A program made the position numbers and the translations under genes. Positions 10,658-18,446 of a stretch of DNA of 49,795 bases are shown in pieces (within the stretch, counting starts at the first letter, position 1; each line of letters opens with the position of its first letter). The stretch is from assembly GCA_001657295.1 (NCBI GenBank), contig LYSW01000013.1, positions 1 to 49,795 on the forward strand. Reading direction: 5' to 3'. The stretch comes from Oceanicaulis sp. BBD 1991-10. GTDB lineage: Bacteria > Pseudomonadota > Alphaproteobacteria > Caulobacterales > Maricaulaceae. The notes beneath the pieces are model-generated. The model was not told where the DNA came from and ran no database searches. It was given only the letters and a program-made list of their open reading frames with translations.

Positions 10658-10921
10658 TCAGCCTGCGACGATTCGGTCGGCCACCGTTTGCATGAAAGCG
10701 GACAGGAGCGCGCCCATCAGGGGCAGAAACACCAGGAGCGCCAGGAAAATGGCGATGATCTTGGGCACGAAGACCAGCGTCATCTCCTGAACTTGGGTCA
10801 AAGCCTGCAACAGGGCGATGATGACGCCGACGGCGAGCCCGATCAGCATGACCGGGGCGGCCATGGCGAGCATGACCCAGATCGCTTCAGCGCCGATATC
10901 GAGCACTTCGCCTGCCGTCAT
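10658..10921 (-). CDS. fliQ: Flagellar export apparatus protein FliQ
   Basis: FliQ is a small two-helix export gate subunit. The chosen product has 87 residues, the usual size, beginning MTAGEVLDIGAEAIWVM, with spans at about 12-36 and 48-72 around the conserved QALTQVQEMTLVFVPKI loop. I prefer the ATG at 10919-10921 because GGAAGG sits 7 nt upstream; another in-frame ATG 15 nt earlier would add five residues. It is the first gene of fliQ-fliR-flhB(-cckA), and its upstream region carries paired GTTAAC elements. Confidence 0.96.
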   Translation of the reverse strand: MTAGEVLDIGAEAIWVMLAMAAPVMLIGLAVGVIIALLQALTQVQEMTLVFVPKIIAIFLALLVFLPLMGALLSAFMQTVADRIVAG

Positions 10922-10995
10922 GGGGTTTCCTTCCAAAGCCCGGCCTTCTGCAGAGCAGTCGGAGATTCGCGTTGCTGCATCAAGGCTGGCGCGAT

Positions 10996-11026
10996 GCGGT
11001 TAACGAAGATTGAAGCGCGGTTAACG
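10996..11026 (-). promoter_or_regulatory. Paired GTTAAC elements (candidate CtrA sites) upstream of fliQ
   Basis: GCGGTTAACG occurs twice as a perfect 10-bp direct repeat, at 10996-11005 and 11017-11026, exactly 21 bp (two helical turns) apart and 75-105 nt before the fliQ start. On the minus strand each reads CGTTAACCGC, containing the CtrA half-site TTAACC. The fliQ promoter of Caulobacter is CtrA-controlled, so a similar role is inferred; spacing differs from the canonical N7 arrangement. Confidence 0.5.
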
Positions 11027-11034
11027 CTGGTCGC

Positions 11035-13683
11035 TCACTCCCGAAGCGGCGGCGCATCCCGCTCCCGGTCGCGCCGGCCGGCGCCGTCGCCGCGATCTGG
11101 AAACACGAAACGCTGGTAGAACAGCGCCGTGCCCAGCAAGGTCAGCCCCAGGCCGATGAAGCTCGCCGCCCGCAGCGCGCCTTCCAATGCGCTGAGATCA
11201 AACAGGAAGACTTTGATCAAGGCGCAGGCCAGCACCGCCAGGGAGGTGAAGCGGGAAAGCCGGGCGCCACGCCAGGCGCCGAAGGCCAACAGCGACAGGG
11301 CGTAGACGACCAGGGCGGCTGAATACATCCACATCTCCGCATCGCCCGGAAAGCCGCCGGCGTAAAGCGCCGGACCGGTGAAGGCGCGGCGGGTCTCAAG
11401 CAGGGCCCAGACCAGTCCCAGCCCCATTGCGGCGACGTCGGCCATGCGCCCCCAGGCGGGACGGCCGCAGCGGCGCAATCCGACGCCGAGGACCGCGAGC
11501 AGAACGGCCGGCATGGCCAGGCTGGTCAACAGGAGATTCAGGATCGGCCAGCCGGCCGCGGAGTCCCAGCCGAGCGCGGACAGGGCCAGCCCGACGCCGA
11601 ACAGGCCCGCGGCCAAGGCCGCCCAGCGCGCGATCGATTGAACGCGTCCGACCCGTTGGCGCAAAAACAGGCTGGCGGAGGCGCCCAGATAGGTGATGGC
11701 GTAGCCCGAGGCCTCGCCGAGGCCGCCGCTGGGCCCGTCCAGGCGTCCGCCGCCGGACCAGTGCCGGATCAACAATCCGGCCAATGCGAAGCCGAGAAAG
11801 GCTGACGCGCCGCGCAGCGCCTGCGCCGCGCCCGCCTCTCGCCGCAATATCCAGGCGGCGCCGGCGATCGCCCCGATCGCTGGGACGATGCTCAGGCTGA
11901 TCTCATTGAAGACGGGTGTTGCGGAGACCGCGGCGCCGAGCAGGAGGTCCGGCCGCAACAGCAGGAAGACCGAAGCTACGGCCGCCAGCACGGCGATCCG
12001 CCGCACCAGGTCGAGGCCGAAGCGGCGATAGATCAGGGCCGACGCCAGGCAGACCAGGCTGAATCCGGTCCCAAGCCACAGCCCGGACAAACCAAACACC
12101 GCGCCCAGGGACAGGAAGACCGAGGCGCCCGCGGCATAGCTCGCGCCGGTTCCCGGATGAGCGTCGAACCCGCCCTCGCGCCGCCCCAGGCGGTCCAGGA
12201 CCAGCAGGTAAAGCGCCGCCAGCGCCAGTGCGGCGACGCCCCAGATCGCGCCCGGATCGAAGCGCTCGAGGCGCCAGGCGGCGATCATCATGGCGGCGGG
12301 GGCGAACAAGGCGGACACCGCCGCCACCGGCGCCTGAACCTTCAGACTCGGCAGGATCCGCCAGCCGGCGAGCCCGAACAGCGCCGCCATGATCGCCGCG
12401 AAGGCCGGCTCGGCGCCGATCCAGCTGGGCCACAAGGCGAGCGCGGACAACACCGCGCCGGCGCTGATCAGGGTGAAGAGCGCATAGCCTTCCCGCCGCC
12501 AGCTGGCGAGCAGGCCCATGCCGGCGAACAGGCTGAGCGCCAGGCCGGCCACTGCGCCGACCTGACGGTCGACGGCGCTGAAGACTAAAAGACCGGCGGC
12601 GCCCAGCCAGAACAGATGCGCCACGAACAGCGCTTCGCCATGATCGCGCAACCGGGCCGCTCGATTATTCTTCTCCCAGTCAATCGGCGCGGCGGCCGCG
12701 CAGTTTCCGAACAGGGCGGCGGCGGCGGCCAGTCCCAACGCGTAAGCCGGCGCCGCCCAGGCGGCGTGCGCTGACGGATCGGTCAATCCCAGCAGCCCCC
12801 ACATCATCGCGCCGCCCAGCGCCAGCCAGGACACGAAGGGCCAGCCGCGCAGCCGGATGATCGCCAGCGCCCCCGCCGACACCGCAAACGCGTAAGGCAT
12901 GAGCATCAGGGGCGAACCGCCCTCCGCGCCGGTGAAGAACGGCCCGAAATAAGCGCCCGCCAGCCCCAACGCCGCCAGCGCCGGCCCATAGATCCAGGCG
13001 AGCGCGACCGCCGCCGCCGCCACGGCGGCGAATAGAATGAAGATGGCGATCGGGGGCAGCAGGGCGTAGAGCACGCCGGCGGCGAGAGTCGCGCCGAACA
13101 GGGTCACCACGCCGGCCCCGGCCAAAAGGGTCGGCACGTGGCGCACGGCGGTGTCCGCCGCCCTCACAGCATTGAGGCGCTTGGCGTGAAAAGACGCGGC
13201 GATCAGCCCGACGCCCAGAATCGCAGCCAGCCCGGTTCGCGCCGTCGGCCCGAACAGGCCCGCATCAATCGCGACGCGCACCAGGAAGAGCCCGCCCAGC
13301 GCCAGGACGATCGCCCCGGTCCAGACCAGCCAGTTGGCGGCGATGCGCCGCTCCCAATCAATGCGCGGGCGCTTGACTTTAGCGGTCTCGGGCGCCGGAT
13401 CCGCCGCGTCCTCGGCGGCGCCGCCGCCCGTGATCGGATCCGCATCGGGTGGCCCCGCGGCGTCCAGGAGGGGCTCCGGCGACGCCTCCGCTTGCGCTGG
13501 CGCGAGCCCGTCTGCCGGGGCATTGGCGGATTGCGCCGCGGGGGAGGCGCCGCGCAATTGCGCGAGTTCGCGCTCTAAAAGCGTCACGCGCCCGGCGAGC
13601 GAGCCGGCCCGAACCATGGCGATGATCGATAAGACAGGTGGAATGAAAAACAGAAGGAGTCCGAGAAGGATCAACTCGCCCAT
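11035..13683 (-). CDS. DUF2339 domain-containing polytopic membrane protein
   Basis: This 882-residue protein is almost entirely hydrophobic, with more than 20 likely spans. After a first span (MGELILLGLLLFFIPPVLSI) comes a short coiled region (LLERELAQL) and an Ala/Pro-rich linker to about residue 100. Then follows RIDWERRIAANWLVWTGAIVLALGGLFLV, the typical entry into the DUF2339 array. The family has no established function. I take the ATG at 13681-13683 because the span follows at once; a GTG 24 nt upstream next to GAGGGA is also possible. It lies between fliQ and the hydrolase/lipoprotein pair and shows no flagellar motif. Confidence 0.88.
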   Translation of the reverse strand: MGELILLGLLLFFIPPVLSIIAMVRAGSLAGRVTLLERELAQLRGASPAAQSANAPADGLAPAQAEASPEPLLDAAGPPDADPITGGGAAEDAADPAPETAKVKRPRIDWERRIAANWLVWTGAIVLALGGLFLVRVAIDAGLFGPTARTGLAAILGVGLIAASFHAKRLNAVRAADTAVRHVPTLLAGAGVVTLFGATLAAGVLYALLPPIAIFILFAAVAAAAVALAWIYGPALAALGLAGAYFGPFFTGAEGGSPLMLMPYAFAVSAGALAIIRLRGWPFVSWLALGGAMMWGLLGLTDPSAHAAWAAPAYALGLAAAAALFGNCAAAAPIDWEKNNRAARLRDHGEALFVAHLFWLGAAGLLVFSAVDRQVGAVAGLALSLFAGMGLLASWRREGYALFTLISAGAVLSALALWPSWIGAEPAFAAIMAALFGLAGWRILPSLKVQAPVAAVSALFAPAAMMIAAWRLERFDPGAIWGVAALALAALYLLVLDRLGRREGGFDAHPGTGASYAAGASVFLSLGAVFGLSGLWLGTGFSLVCLASALIYRRFGLDLVRRIAVLAAVASVFLLLRPDLLLGAAVSATPVFNEISLSIVPAIGAIAGAAWILRREAGAAQALRGASAFLGFALAGLLIRHWSGGGRLDGPSGGLGEASGYAITYLGASASLFLRQRVGRVQSIARWAALAAGLFGVGLALSALGWDSAAGWPILNLLLTSLAMPAVLLAVLGVGLRRCGRPAWGRMADVAAMGLGLVWALLETRRAFTGPALYAGGFPGDAEMWMYSAALVVYALSLLAFGAWRGARLSRFTSLAVLACALIKVFLFDLSALEGALRAASFIGLGLTLLGTALFYQRFVFPDRGDGAGRRDRERDAPPLRE

Positions 13684-13842
13684 GGCGCGCCCAGCCCTAA
13701 TCTCCACTCCCTCAAGGCCAGACTATCCCTAAAAGCGGCGGGAATATGAAGGGGTGCGGACGTTTGGCCGCAGGCGGACCGGTAAATCACACGCCGCGGC
13801 CGGGGGGCCGGACAACCCACCTCGCACCCTTGCAGCGAGTTA

Positions 13843-15087
13843 CTAGCGCGGCTGTATTGTGAACACCGGAGGATCGTTTTCCTGCGCGCCCTGCTCGACA
13901 ATAATGTCGGCGATGGGGATTGGAGTGCTGTTTCCAGCCGATCCCCGGTCCTCGTTCAAAGTCTGCGACCGCTGGACGAATTGCTCGCCGGCCTCGATAT
14001 CCACGACCGTTCGGGTCGGCGCGTCTCCGCGAAAATAATTCAGGCCCACGCGATAGGTTCCGAACTCAAGCGTCTCGCAGGGCACGAAATAGTTTTCCGG
14101 CCCGACACCATCGACGTCGTCGCGATCAAGCTGGCCGCTTTGTCCCTGGCGGTTCGCATAAAACACCTGCGTGCCGTTTGGTTCGAATACGTGAAGATCC
14201 ACGTCCGGCTGCTCATCCCAGCGCAAAGTGACGCTGATGGCGCCGGCGCCGAATTCGCTGTCGTTCGAGAGCGAATTGAAAAGATTCTGAAAAATCCGTC
14301 GAATCTCGGCGAGCGAACCCGTCCCCGCGCGCAGATAGCTTTCCACCAGGCCGTGATTTTCGGAATCGCCGCCCGGAGAACTATTGTCGATGTTCGGCGC
14401 CAGGGTGGTGCGACCGAACGTCCTGATCCAGCCGATGATCTCGTCGCCGTGCTCTCCTGAAAGCGTGACATGGCCGCCCTGGGCCCCGCGTTCCTCGGCC
14501 GGCGAGGCGATCGCGACGACACCGACCGAGGAACGCTCTTCGCCCGTGAGCTGATTGACGGTGAGGTTGAAGTAGATATTGCCCTGGGAATGGGCGAAAG
14601 CGATAATCGTGTCGCCGCGCCCCAGCGCCGTGCGATATCGCTCGGCGTGATTGATCACCGTTGCAGCGTCGATGTTCGAATCCAGCTGCGCCACCAGCCG
14701 CCGCCCGAACACCTCGGCGTAGTTGACCTGGCCTTCCGCATCACCTGCTTGGACGGCGAGGAAGTCGCGCCATGCCTCCAGGACTTCGAGCTGCGCCATC
14801 GCCTCGCGCAAATCGCTCCAGGTGCCGGCGGTGGAGTTGTAAAACAGGTCGAAGTCGACACGTTCGAGCTCCTCCCCGGTCAGCTGCGCGCGCACGACGC
14901 GGCTCTCCAGCTCGGCCAGATTCGCCCAGGCCGCCGCACGCTGCGTGCGCATGCCGTTATGGTAAGCGACGAGGGTGGACGGTTCGCAATAAGCAGGTGG
15001 CTCGCCCGACTGGGCGGCGGCTGGCGCCGCCGCCAACGCCCCGCCGGCCAGCACGGCAAGCGCCGGGATCATGCAACGATGCGGCAT
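13843..15087 (-). CDS. Secreted alpha/beta-hydrolase-like protein with C-terminal YfaP/DUF2135-like domain
   Basis: The 414-residue product begins with a signal peptide ending near residue 26 (GGALAAAPAAAQSGE), so it is exported. A nucleophile-elbow motif AHSQGN gives Ser167, and His245 in ENHGLVESYL plus an acidic residue (Asp215 in EHGDEI) would complete a lipase/esterase-like triad. A second module (about 284-368: VTLRWDEQPDVDLHVFEPNG then FGTYRVGLNYF) resembles the DUF2135/YfaP beta-sandwich found on secreted proteins. The substrate is unknown. The start overlaps the stop of the lipoprotein gene by one base (TAATG), with GGAGA upstream, so the two are translationally coupled. Named function is inference; export and fold are fairly clear. 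Confidence 0.75.
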   Translation of the reverse strand: MPHRCMIPALAVLAGGALAAAPAAAQSGEPPAYCEPSTLVAYHNGMRTQRAAAWANLAELESRVVRAQLTGEELERVDFDLFYNSTAGTWSDLREAMAQLEVLEAWRDFLAVQAGDAEGQVNYAEVFGRRLVAQLDSNIDAATVINHAERYRTALGRGDTIIAFAHSQGNIYFNLTVNQLTGEERSSVGVVAIASPAEERGAQGGHVTLSGEHGDEIIGWIRTFGRTTLAPNIDNSSPGGDSENHGLVESYLRAGTGSLAEIRRIFQNLFNSLSNDSEFGAGAISVTLRWDEQPDVDLHVFEPNGTQVFYANRQGQSGQLDRDDVDGVGPENYFVPCETLEFGTYRVGLNYFRGDAPTRTVVDIEAGEQFVQRSQTLNEDRGSAGNSTPIPIADIIVEQGAQENDPPVFTIQPR

Positions 15088-15689
15088 TACGAGTCTCCGG
15101 CCAATTGATCACAGTTCGGAAGGATGTCCTGAGCCGCCGGGACACGGCTGACTGTGCCATCCAGCGCGCTGTCGAAGCGTGAGTAGGCCGCCAAGCGCAG
15201 CTCATTATTCATGGTTTCAAAAAACAGCAGCCTGCCGGCAGCCTGGCCGTCCAAACCCTGGCCGTTCAGGCATACGATCATTGCTCCCATGCCGTTGCTG
15301 ATCTCCAGCGCAAGGTCGCTAGGAGGGCCCTGCTCGTCCTCCCCGGACAAAAGCGCAGCCTGCATGCCGCGAGCATAACCTCGCGCATATCGGCGAACGG
15401 TCTCGTCGGCATAGGTGTCCGCGATCAGCGTTTCGATATCGTCGCGAATGCCGTCATCGTCGGCGTCCGTTCCCTGAACCGTCGTGTCGTTCACGCTTGC
15501 GGGAAGCGGCGGTGGCGGAGGAGGCGGTGGCGGAGGAGGCGGTGGCGGAGGAGGCGGTGGCGGAGGAGGCGGTGGCGGAGGAGGCGGCGGCGGAGCCGGC
15601 GCATCGAGGCTGGGGCTGACCGCGTTCTCATCACATGCCCCGGCGCCCAGGGCGATCAGGGCGCAGGCAATGAGTGTCGTGGCGCGCAT
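15087..15689 (-). CDS. Lipoprotein with 29-residue polyproline stalk and calcium-binding-type repeat
   Basis: The 200-residue protein starts with a lipoprotein signal peptide ending LGAGAC (lipobox Cys19). A run of 29 prolines follows (15507-15593), then DADDDGIRDDIETLI, which matches the DxDxDG-x2-D calcium loop of thrombospondin-type-3/dockerin repeats. The C-terminal domain (about 110 residues, two cysteines) is unrecognised. It is expected to be membrane-anchored with the globular part held away by the stiff proline rod. The ATG at 15687-15689 has GGAGGGG 5 nt upstream; an earlier in-frame start would spoil the signal peptide. It is the first gene of a two-gene unit with the secreted hydrolase; a partner or anchoring role is inferred. 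Confidence 0.82.
   Translation of the reverse strand: MRATTLIACALIALGAGACDENAVSPSLDAPAPPPPPPPPPPPPPPPPPPPPPPPPPPPPPLPASVNDTTVQGTDADDDGIRDDIETLIADTYADETVRRYARGYARGMQAALLSGEDEQGPPSDLALEISNGMGAMIVCLNGQGLDGQAAGRLLFFETMNNELRLAAYSRFDSALDGTVSRVPAAQDILPNCDQLAGDS
15508..15597. repeat. 15-bp minisatellite encoding the polyproline tract
   Basis: GGCGGTGGCGGAGGA is repeated five times perfectly (15508-15582), followed by a degenerate sixth copy (15583-15597). Each unit encodes five prolines with mixed codons (CCT/CCG/CCA) on the minus strand. Perfect identity despite synonymous freedom points to recent slippage or unequal exchange. Unit length is a multiple of three, so copy changes would alter stalk length without breaking the frame. 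Confidence 0.95.
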
Positions 15690-15725
15690 CAGCCCCTCCA
15701 GCAGCAAGCCCATTCGCCCACCACA

Positions 15726-15738
15726 TTGCAACTTGCAA
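15726..15738. promoter_or_regulatory. Inverted repeat upstream of the lipoprotein gene
   Basis: TTGCA-ACT-TGCAA is a perfect 5-bp inverted repeat with a 3-nt centre, 37-49 nt before the lipoprotein start and next to an AT-rich stretch (TAAAAATTTAAT, 15761-15772) unusual for this GC-rich DNA. It could be an operator in the promoter of the lipoprotein/hydrolase unit. No cognate regulator is evident. Confidence 0.3.
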
Positions 15739-15886
15739 TCTATGGATGTCTAGACGGTCATAAAAATTTAATCCAGCCCGCTCTGAGGTGGCGCCGCCCA
15801 CCGATGAATCGGAGCTGGGGCCCGCCTCAGGGCGATGCGAAAGCGCAGCTGTGGGGACCTTCTCTAGACGAGGCCGGACATCACAC

Positions 15887-16186
15887 CTAGATCGGCATGC
15901 GCAATATGTCCTGATAGGCGCGGATGACCTGATCGCGCACCGCGACGACGGTCTCCAGCTGCACTTCCGCGGCCGCGACGGCGGTGACCACGTCGACCAT
16001 TTCAGCCTGACCGGTGGCGGCGGCGACCGTCATCTCTTCGGCGTTGCGCACCGTGGCCTCCACATTGCCGACGGCGTCCTTGACCATGTCCGCAAAGCCC
16101 GCAGCCTCGGTCGGTTGAGCCTGGCCGGCTTGCGGCGCTGCGCCCTGGGAGGCGGCGGCGTAAGCGCGCAATGCTGCAAGATCCAT
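15887..16186 (-). CDS. fliE: Flagellar hook-basal body protein FliE
   Basis: FliE links the MS ring/export gate to the proximal rod and is an early export substrate. The 99-residue protein has the family's helical C-terminal half (VDVVTAVAAAEVQLETVVAV then RDQVIRAYQDILRMPI), ending in the characteristic YQDILRMPI. It follows flgC by 12 nt and is last in the flgB-flgC-fliE unit. No signal peptide is present, as expected for a substrate of the flagellar type III system. Confidence 0.97.
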   Translation of the reverse strand: MDLAALRAYAAASQGAAPQAGQAQPTEAAGFADMVKDAVGNVEATVRNAEEMTVAAATGQAEMVDVVTAVAAAEVQLETVVAVRDQVIRAYQDILRMPI

Positions 16187-16198
16187 CCTTCAGCCCCC

Positions 16199-16612
16199 TT
16201 AGCGGCGCAACAGGTCGAGGGTCCGCTCAAGCATGCGGCGCGTACCCTCCACCATGGTCAGATTCGCTTCATAGGAGCGCTGGGCGTCGCGCATGTCCAT
16301 CAGCTCGATCAGCGAAGACACGTTGGGATATTTCACATAGCCCTCGCCGTCGGCGGCTGGATGGCCGGGCTCATAGACCATGCGGAAATCACTATCGTCC
16401 AGGCGCACGTCATTCATCCGCACCACCCGCGCGTCGATTTCACGATTCAGTTCGGATTCAAACACCGGAATCTGGCGCTGATAGGGATCGGCGCCCGGTG
16501 TCTGACCGGTCGAGTCCGCATTGGCGACGTTTTCTGCGATGATGCGCATCCGCGCCGACTGGGCGCGCAGGCCCGCGGCGGCGATCTGGAGCGTTTCTGA
16601 GGCCTTATCCAT
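16199..16612 (-). CDS. flgC: Flagellar basal-body rod protein FlgC
   Basis: FlgC forms part of the proximal rod. The 137-residue sequence has the rod/hook N-terminal helix (LRAQSARMRIIAENVANADS) and the C-terminal motif (DMRDAQRSYEANLTMVEGTR), which pack together in the axial structure. Length is normal. It lies between flgB (29-nt gap) and fliE (12-nt gap). Confidence 0.98.
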   Translation of the reverse strand: MDKASETLQIAAAGLRAQSARMRIIAENVANADSTGQTPGADPYQRQIPVFESELNREIDARVVRMNDVRLDDSDFRMVYEPGHPAADGEGYVKYPNVSSLIELMDMRDAQRSYEANLTMVEGTRRMLERTLDLLRR

Positions 16613-16641
16613 CGATCAGGGTCCTGCCTTGCTGACGTCCG

Positions 16642-17055
16642 TTATTGTCCGGGCGGCCGCGAGGCCATGCGGATCAGGTTGAGGCTTTTCTGATAAAGGC
16701 TCAGCGCGGTTTCAAAGCGCAGGCGGTTCTCGTTCGCCCGAACCATCTGTTCTTCGATCACCACCGAATTGCCGTTGGCGGTGGTTTCGCTGTCCGGGGT
16801 GCGTTCGGCCTCGAAATTGGCGCTTATGCCCGAGCGGGCGGCGCCGAAATGACGCGGGTCTGACGTGCGAAGACCCTCGCCGGTCTGGGACCCCCCGGCG
16901 AGCACGCGCTCGAACTGGCTTTGCGAAATGTCCGACGGGGTGAAGCCGGGCGTGTTGGCGTTGGCGACGTTTTCCGCAATCACGCGCTGACGGGCATTGT
17001 GAAAGCCGAGCACCTGGCGCAGCGTATCGAGCACGTTGAGGTCCGCCGGATTCAT
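16642..17055 (-). CDS. flgB: Flagellar basal-body rod protein FlgB
   Basis: FlgB is a proximal rod subunit exported through the flagellar type III apparatus. The 137-residue protein has the N-terminal rod motif RQRVIAENVANANTPGFTPSD and a C-terminal helix ETALSLYQKSLNLIRMA. The ATG at 17053-17055 is preceded by AAGGA at about 8 nt; an upstream in-frame start would add 11 residues absent from the family. It heads flgB-flgC-fliE, divergent from fliO-fliP with a perfect CtrA-type box between. Confidence 0.98.
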   Translation of the reverse strand: MNPADLNVLDTLRQVLGFHNARQRVIAENVANANTPGFTPSDISQSQFERVLAGGSQTGEGLRTSDPRHFGAARSGISANFEAERTPDSETTANGNSVVIEEQMVRANENRLRFETALSLYQKSLNLIRMASRPPGQ

Positions 17056-17117
17056 GGCGCTGATCCTTCTTCGGCCCTGTAAGGGCAAGCTTGATCTTTC
17101 ACCCTGAGCTGGTCCGG

Positions 17118-17132
17118 TTAAGCATCGCTTAA
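17118..17132. promoter_or_regulatory. CtrA box between flgB and fliO
   Basis: The sequence TTAA-GCATCGC-TTAA fits the canonical CtrA motif TTAA-N7-TTAA exactly, and a third TTAA follows at 17139-17142. It lies 63 nt from the flgB start and 95 nt from the preferred fliO start, placed to control one or both divergent early flagellar operons. In Caulobacter these class II operons are CtrA-activated; the role here is inferred. Confidence 0.8.
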
Positions 17133-17226
17133 CTGTGCTTAACGCGGGGCGCGACTCCCGCTAGCCCTGTTGTCTGACGCGCGGCGCCCAGAACGGGCCC
17201 GCCAGCTGGTATGGGCCGAGACCACC

Positions 17227-17625
17227 GTGGATGTCGTTGACTTCTCTCGTTATTTCGCCGGGCTCCTGATCGTTTTGGGGCTTTTGGGGGGATTCGCGGT
17301 CATTGTCCGGCGCGGCTGGTTGCCCGGCGGATTTCCCGCCATCGCCAACTTGTCCGCCCCGCGCCCTAAGCGGCGCCTGACGGTGAAAGAAAGCCTGATC
17401 CTGGATCCGCGCCGGCGCGTGGTGATCGTGAAGGCGGATGATCAAGAACATGTCCTGCTGCTCGGTCCTGAGCGCGAAACGGTGCTGGAGACCCGCCCCG
17501 CGCACGCCGATCCGGTGTTCGCGCCGGAGCTGCCCGATGAGGGCGGGGACGGGAGAAGCGACGGCGAGGCGAGCGGCCGGCCGCCGCTGACCGCCCTGCC
17601 GGAGCGCCGCGAGGCGTCGGCGTGA
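17227..17625 (+). CDS. fliO: Flagellar biosynthesis protein FliO
   Basis: FliO is a small membrane scaffold for assembly of the FliP ring. The product (132 residues from GTG 17227) has one N-terminal span (VDFSRYFAGLLIVLGLLGGFAVI), a basic RPKRRLTVKESLILDPRRRVVIVKADDQEHVLLLG region matching the FliO beta-rich cytoplasmic domain, and a variable tail. The GTG at 17227 gives the usual short periplasmic N-terminus; a TTG at 17170 would add 19 residues. Neither has a strong ribosome binding site. It overlaps fliP by 4 nt (GTGA). Confidence 0.82.
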   Translation: MDVVDFSRYFAGLLIVLGLLGGFAVIVRRGWLPGGFPAIANLSAPRPKRRLTVKESLILDPRRRVVIVKADDQEHVLLLGPERETVLETRPAHADPVFAPELPDEGGDGRSDGEASGRPPLTALPERREASA

Positions 17626-18398
17626 CGCGCGCAGTTATTTTACTGGTCATGACCGTTATCAGCGCTGTCGCGGCGGTGATGTTCGCCGGCCCGGCGCTGG
17701 CGGCCGCCGCCGCGCCCGGCGTGACGATCAATCTGGGGGATAATGACGGCGCGCTGACCGAACGTGTCCTGCAATTGATCGCGCTGTTGACGGTCCTCAG
17801 CCTGGCGCCCTCCATCCTGATCATGACCACCAGCTTCGTGCGCATCATCGTGGTCCTGTCGCTCCTCAGAACCGCCATCGGCCTGCAGCAAAGCCCGCCG
17901 AACGCAGTCCTGATCTCCCTGGCGTTATTCCTGACGGCGTTCATCATGGCGCCGGTTTTCACCCAGTCCTATCAGGAGGGGATCGAGCCGCTGATCAATG
18001 GAGAGATCACCACCGAAGAAGCCTTCGGCGCCACGTCTGAGCCGGTCAAACGCTTCATGCTGTCCCATACGCGCGAGGACGACCTGGCGCTTTTCCTCGG
18101 CATAGCCGGCGTGGAGCCGGAAACGCCGGAGGCCACGCCGGTCCATGTGGTGGCGCCGGCCTTCATGATCTCGGAGTTAAGGCGCGCCTTCGAGATCGGC
18201 TTTTTGCTCTTCATTCCGTTTCTGATCATCGATCTGGTGGTCGCCAGCATCTTGATGTCCATGGGCATGATGATGCTGCCGCCGATCGTGATTTCGCTGC
18301 CGTTCAAGTTGATTTTCTTTGTTCTGGTCGATGGTTGGCGGCTCGTCGCGGGCTCTCTGGTGGAAAGCTTCCAGACCGGCTTGCCGCCTCCTTCATAA
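17622..18398 (+). CDS. fliP: Flagellar export apparatus protein FliP
   Basis: FliP is the core pore-forming subunit of the flagellar export gate. The 258-residue protein has a cleavable signal peptide (to about residue 28), typical of FliP. It then carries the conserved TTSFVRIIVVLSLLRTAIGL, PPNAVLISLALFLTAFIM and the C-terminal pair (FMISELRRAFEIGFLLFIPF, MGMMMLPPIVISLPFKLIFF). Start is GTG at 17622, overlapping the fliO stop. It closes the fliO-fliP unit; the SDR promoter region follows at once. Confidence 0.98.
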   Translation: MTRAVILLVMTVISAVAAVMFAGPALAAAAAPGVTINLGDNDGALTERVLQLIALLTVLSLAPSILIMTTSFVRIIVVLSLLRTAIGLQQSPPNAVLISLALFLTAFIMAPVFTQSYQEGIEPLINGEITTEEAFGATSEPVKRFMLSHTREDDLALFLGIAGVEPETPEATPVHVVAPAFMISELRRAFEIGFLLFIPFLIIDLVVASILMSMGMMMLPPIVISLPFKLIFFVLVDGWRLVAGSLVESFQTGLPPPS

Positions 18399-18416
18399 AA
18401 AACATCGCCCTTAAAG

Positions 18417-18431
18417 GTAGACACCGTCTAC
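18417..18431. promoter_or_regulatory. Operator-like palindrome O1 of the SDR-TetR operon
   Basis: GTAGAC-ACC-GTCTAC is a perfect 6-bp inverted repeat with a 3-nt centre, starting 18 nt after the fliP stop. It shares GTnGAC-N3-GTCnAC with a second palindrome 30 bp downstream. It overlaps the -35-like TAGACA. A TetR-family gene lies in the operon behind it, so autoregulation through this site is a natural inference. Confidence 0.75.
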
Positions 18432-18446
18432 ATGCCGATCTATGTG
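18418..18446 (+). promoter_or_regulatory. Possible sigma-70-type promoter for the SDR-TetR operon
   Basis: TAGACA (18418-18423) and TATGTG (18441-18446) are separated by 17 bp. The -35 element lies inside palindrome O1 and the predicted start falls in palindrome O2, a layout that would let a bound repressor block polymerase. TTGACA at 18448-18453 is an alternative -35 without a good -10. Confidence 0.4.

Noticed and set aside
15484-15753. Plus-strand polyglycine open frame opposite the lipoprotein gene
   Set aside because: It is the antisense of the proline minisatellite; the minus-strand frame has a ribosome binding site, signal peptide and lipobox.
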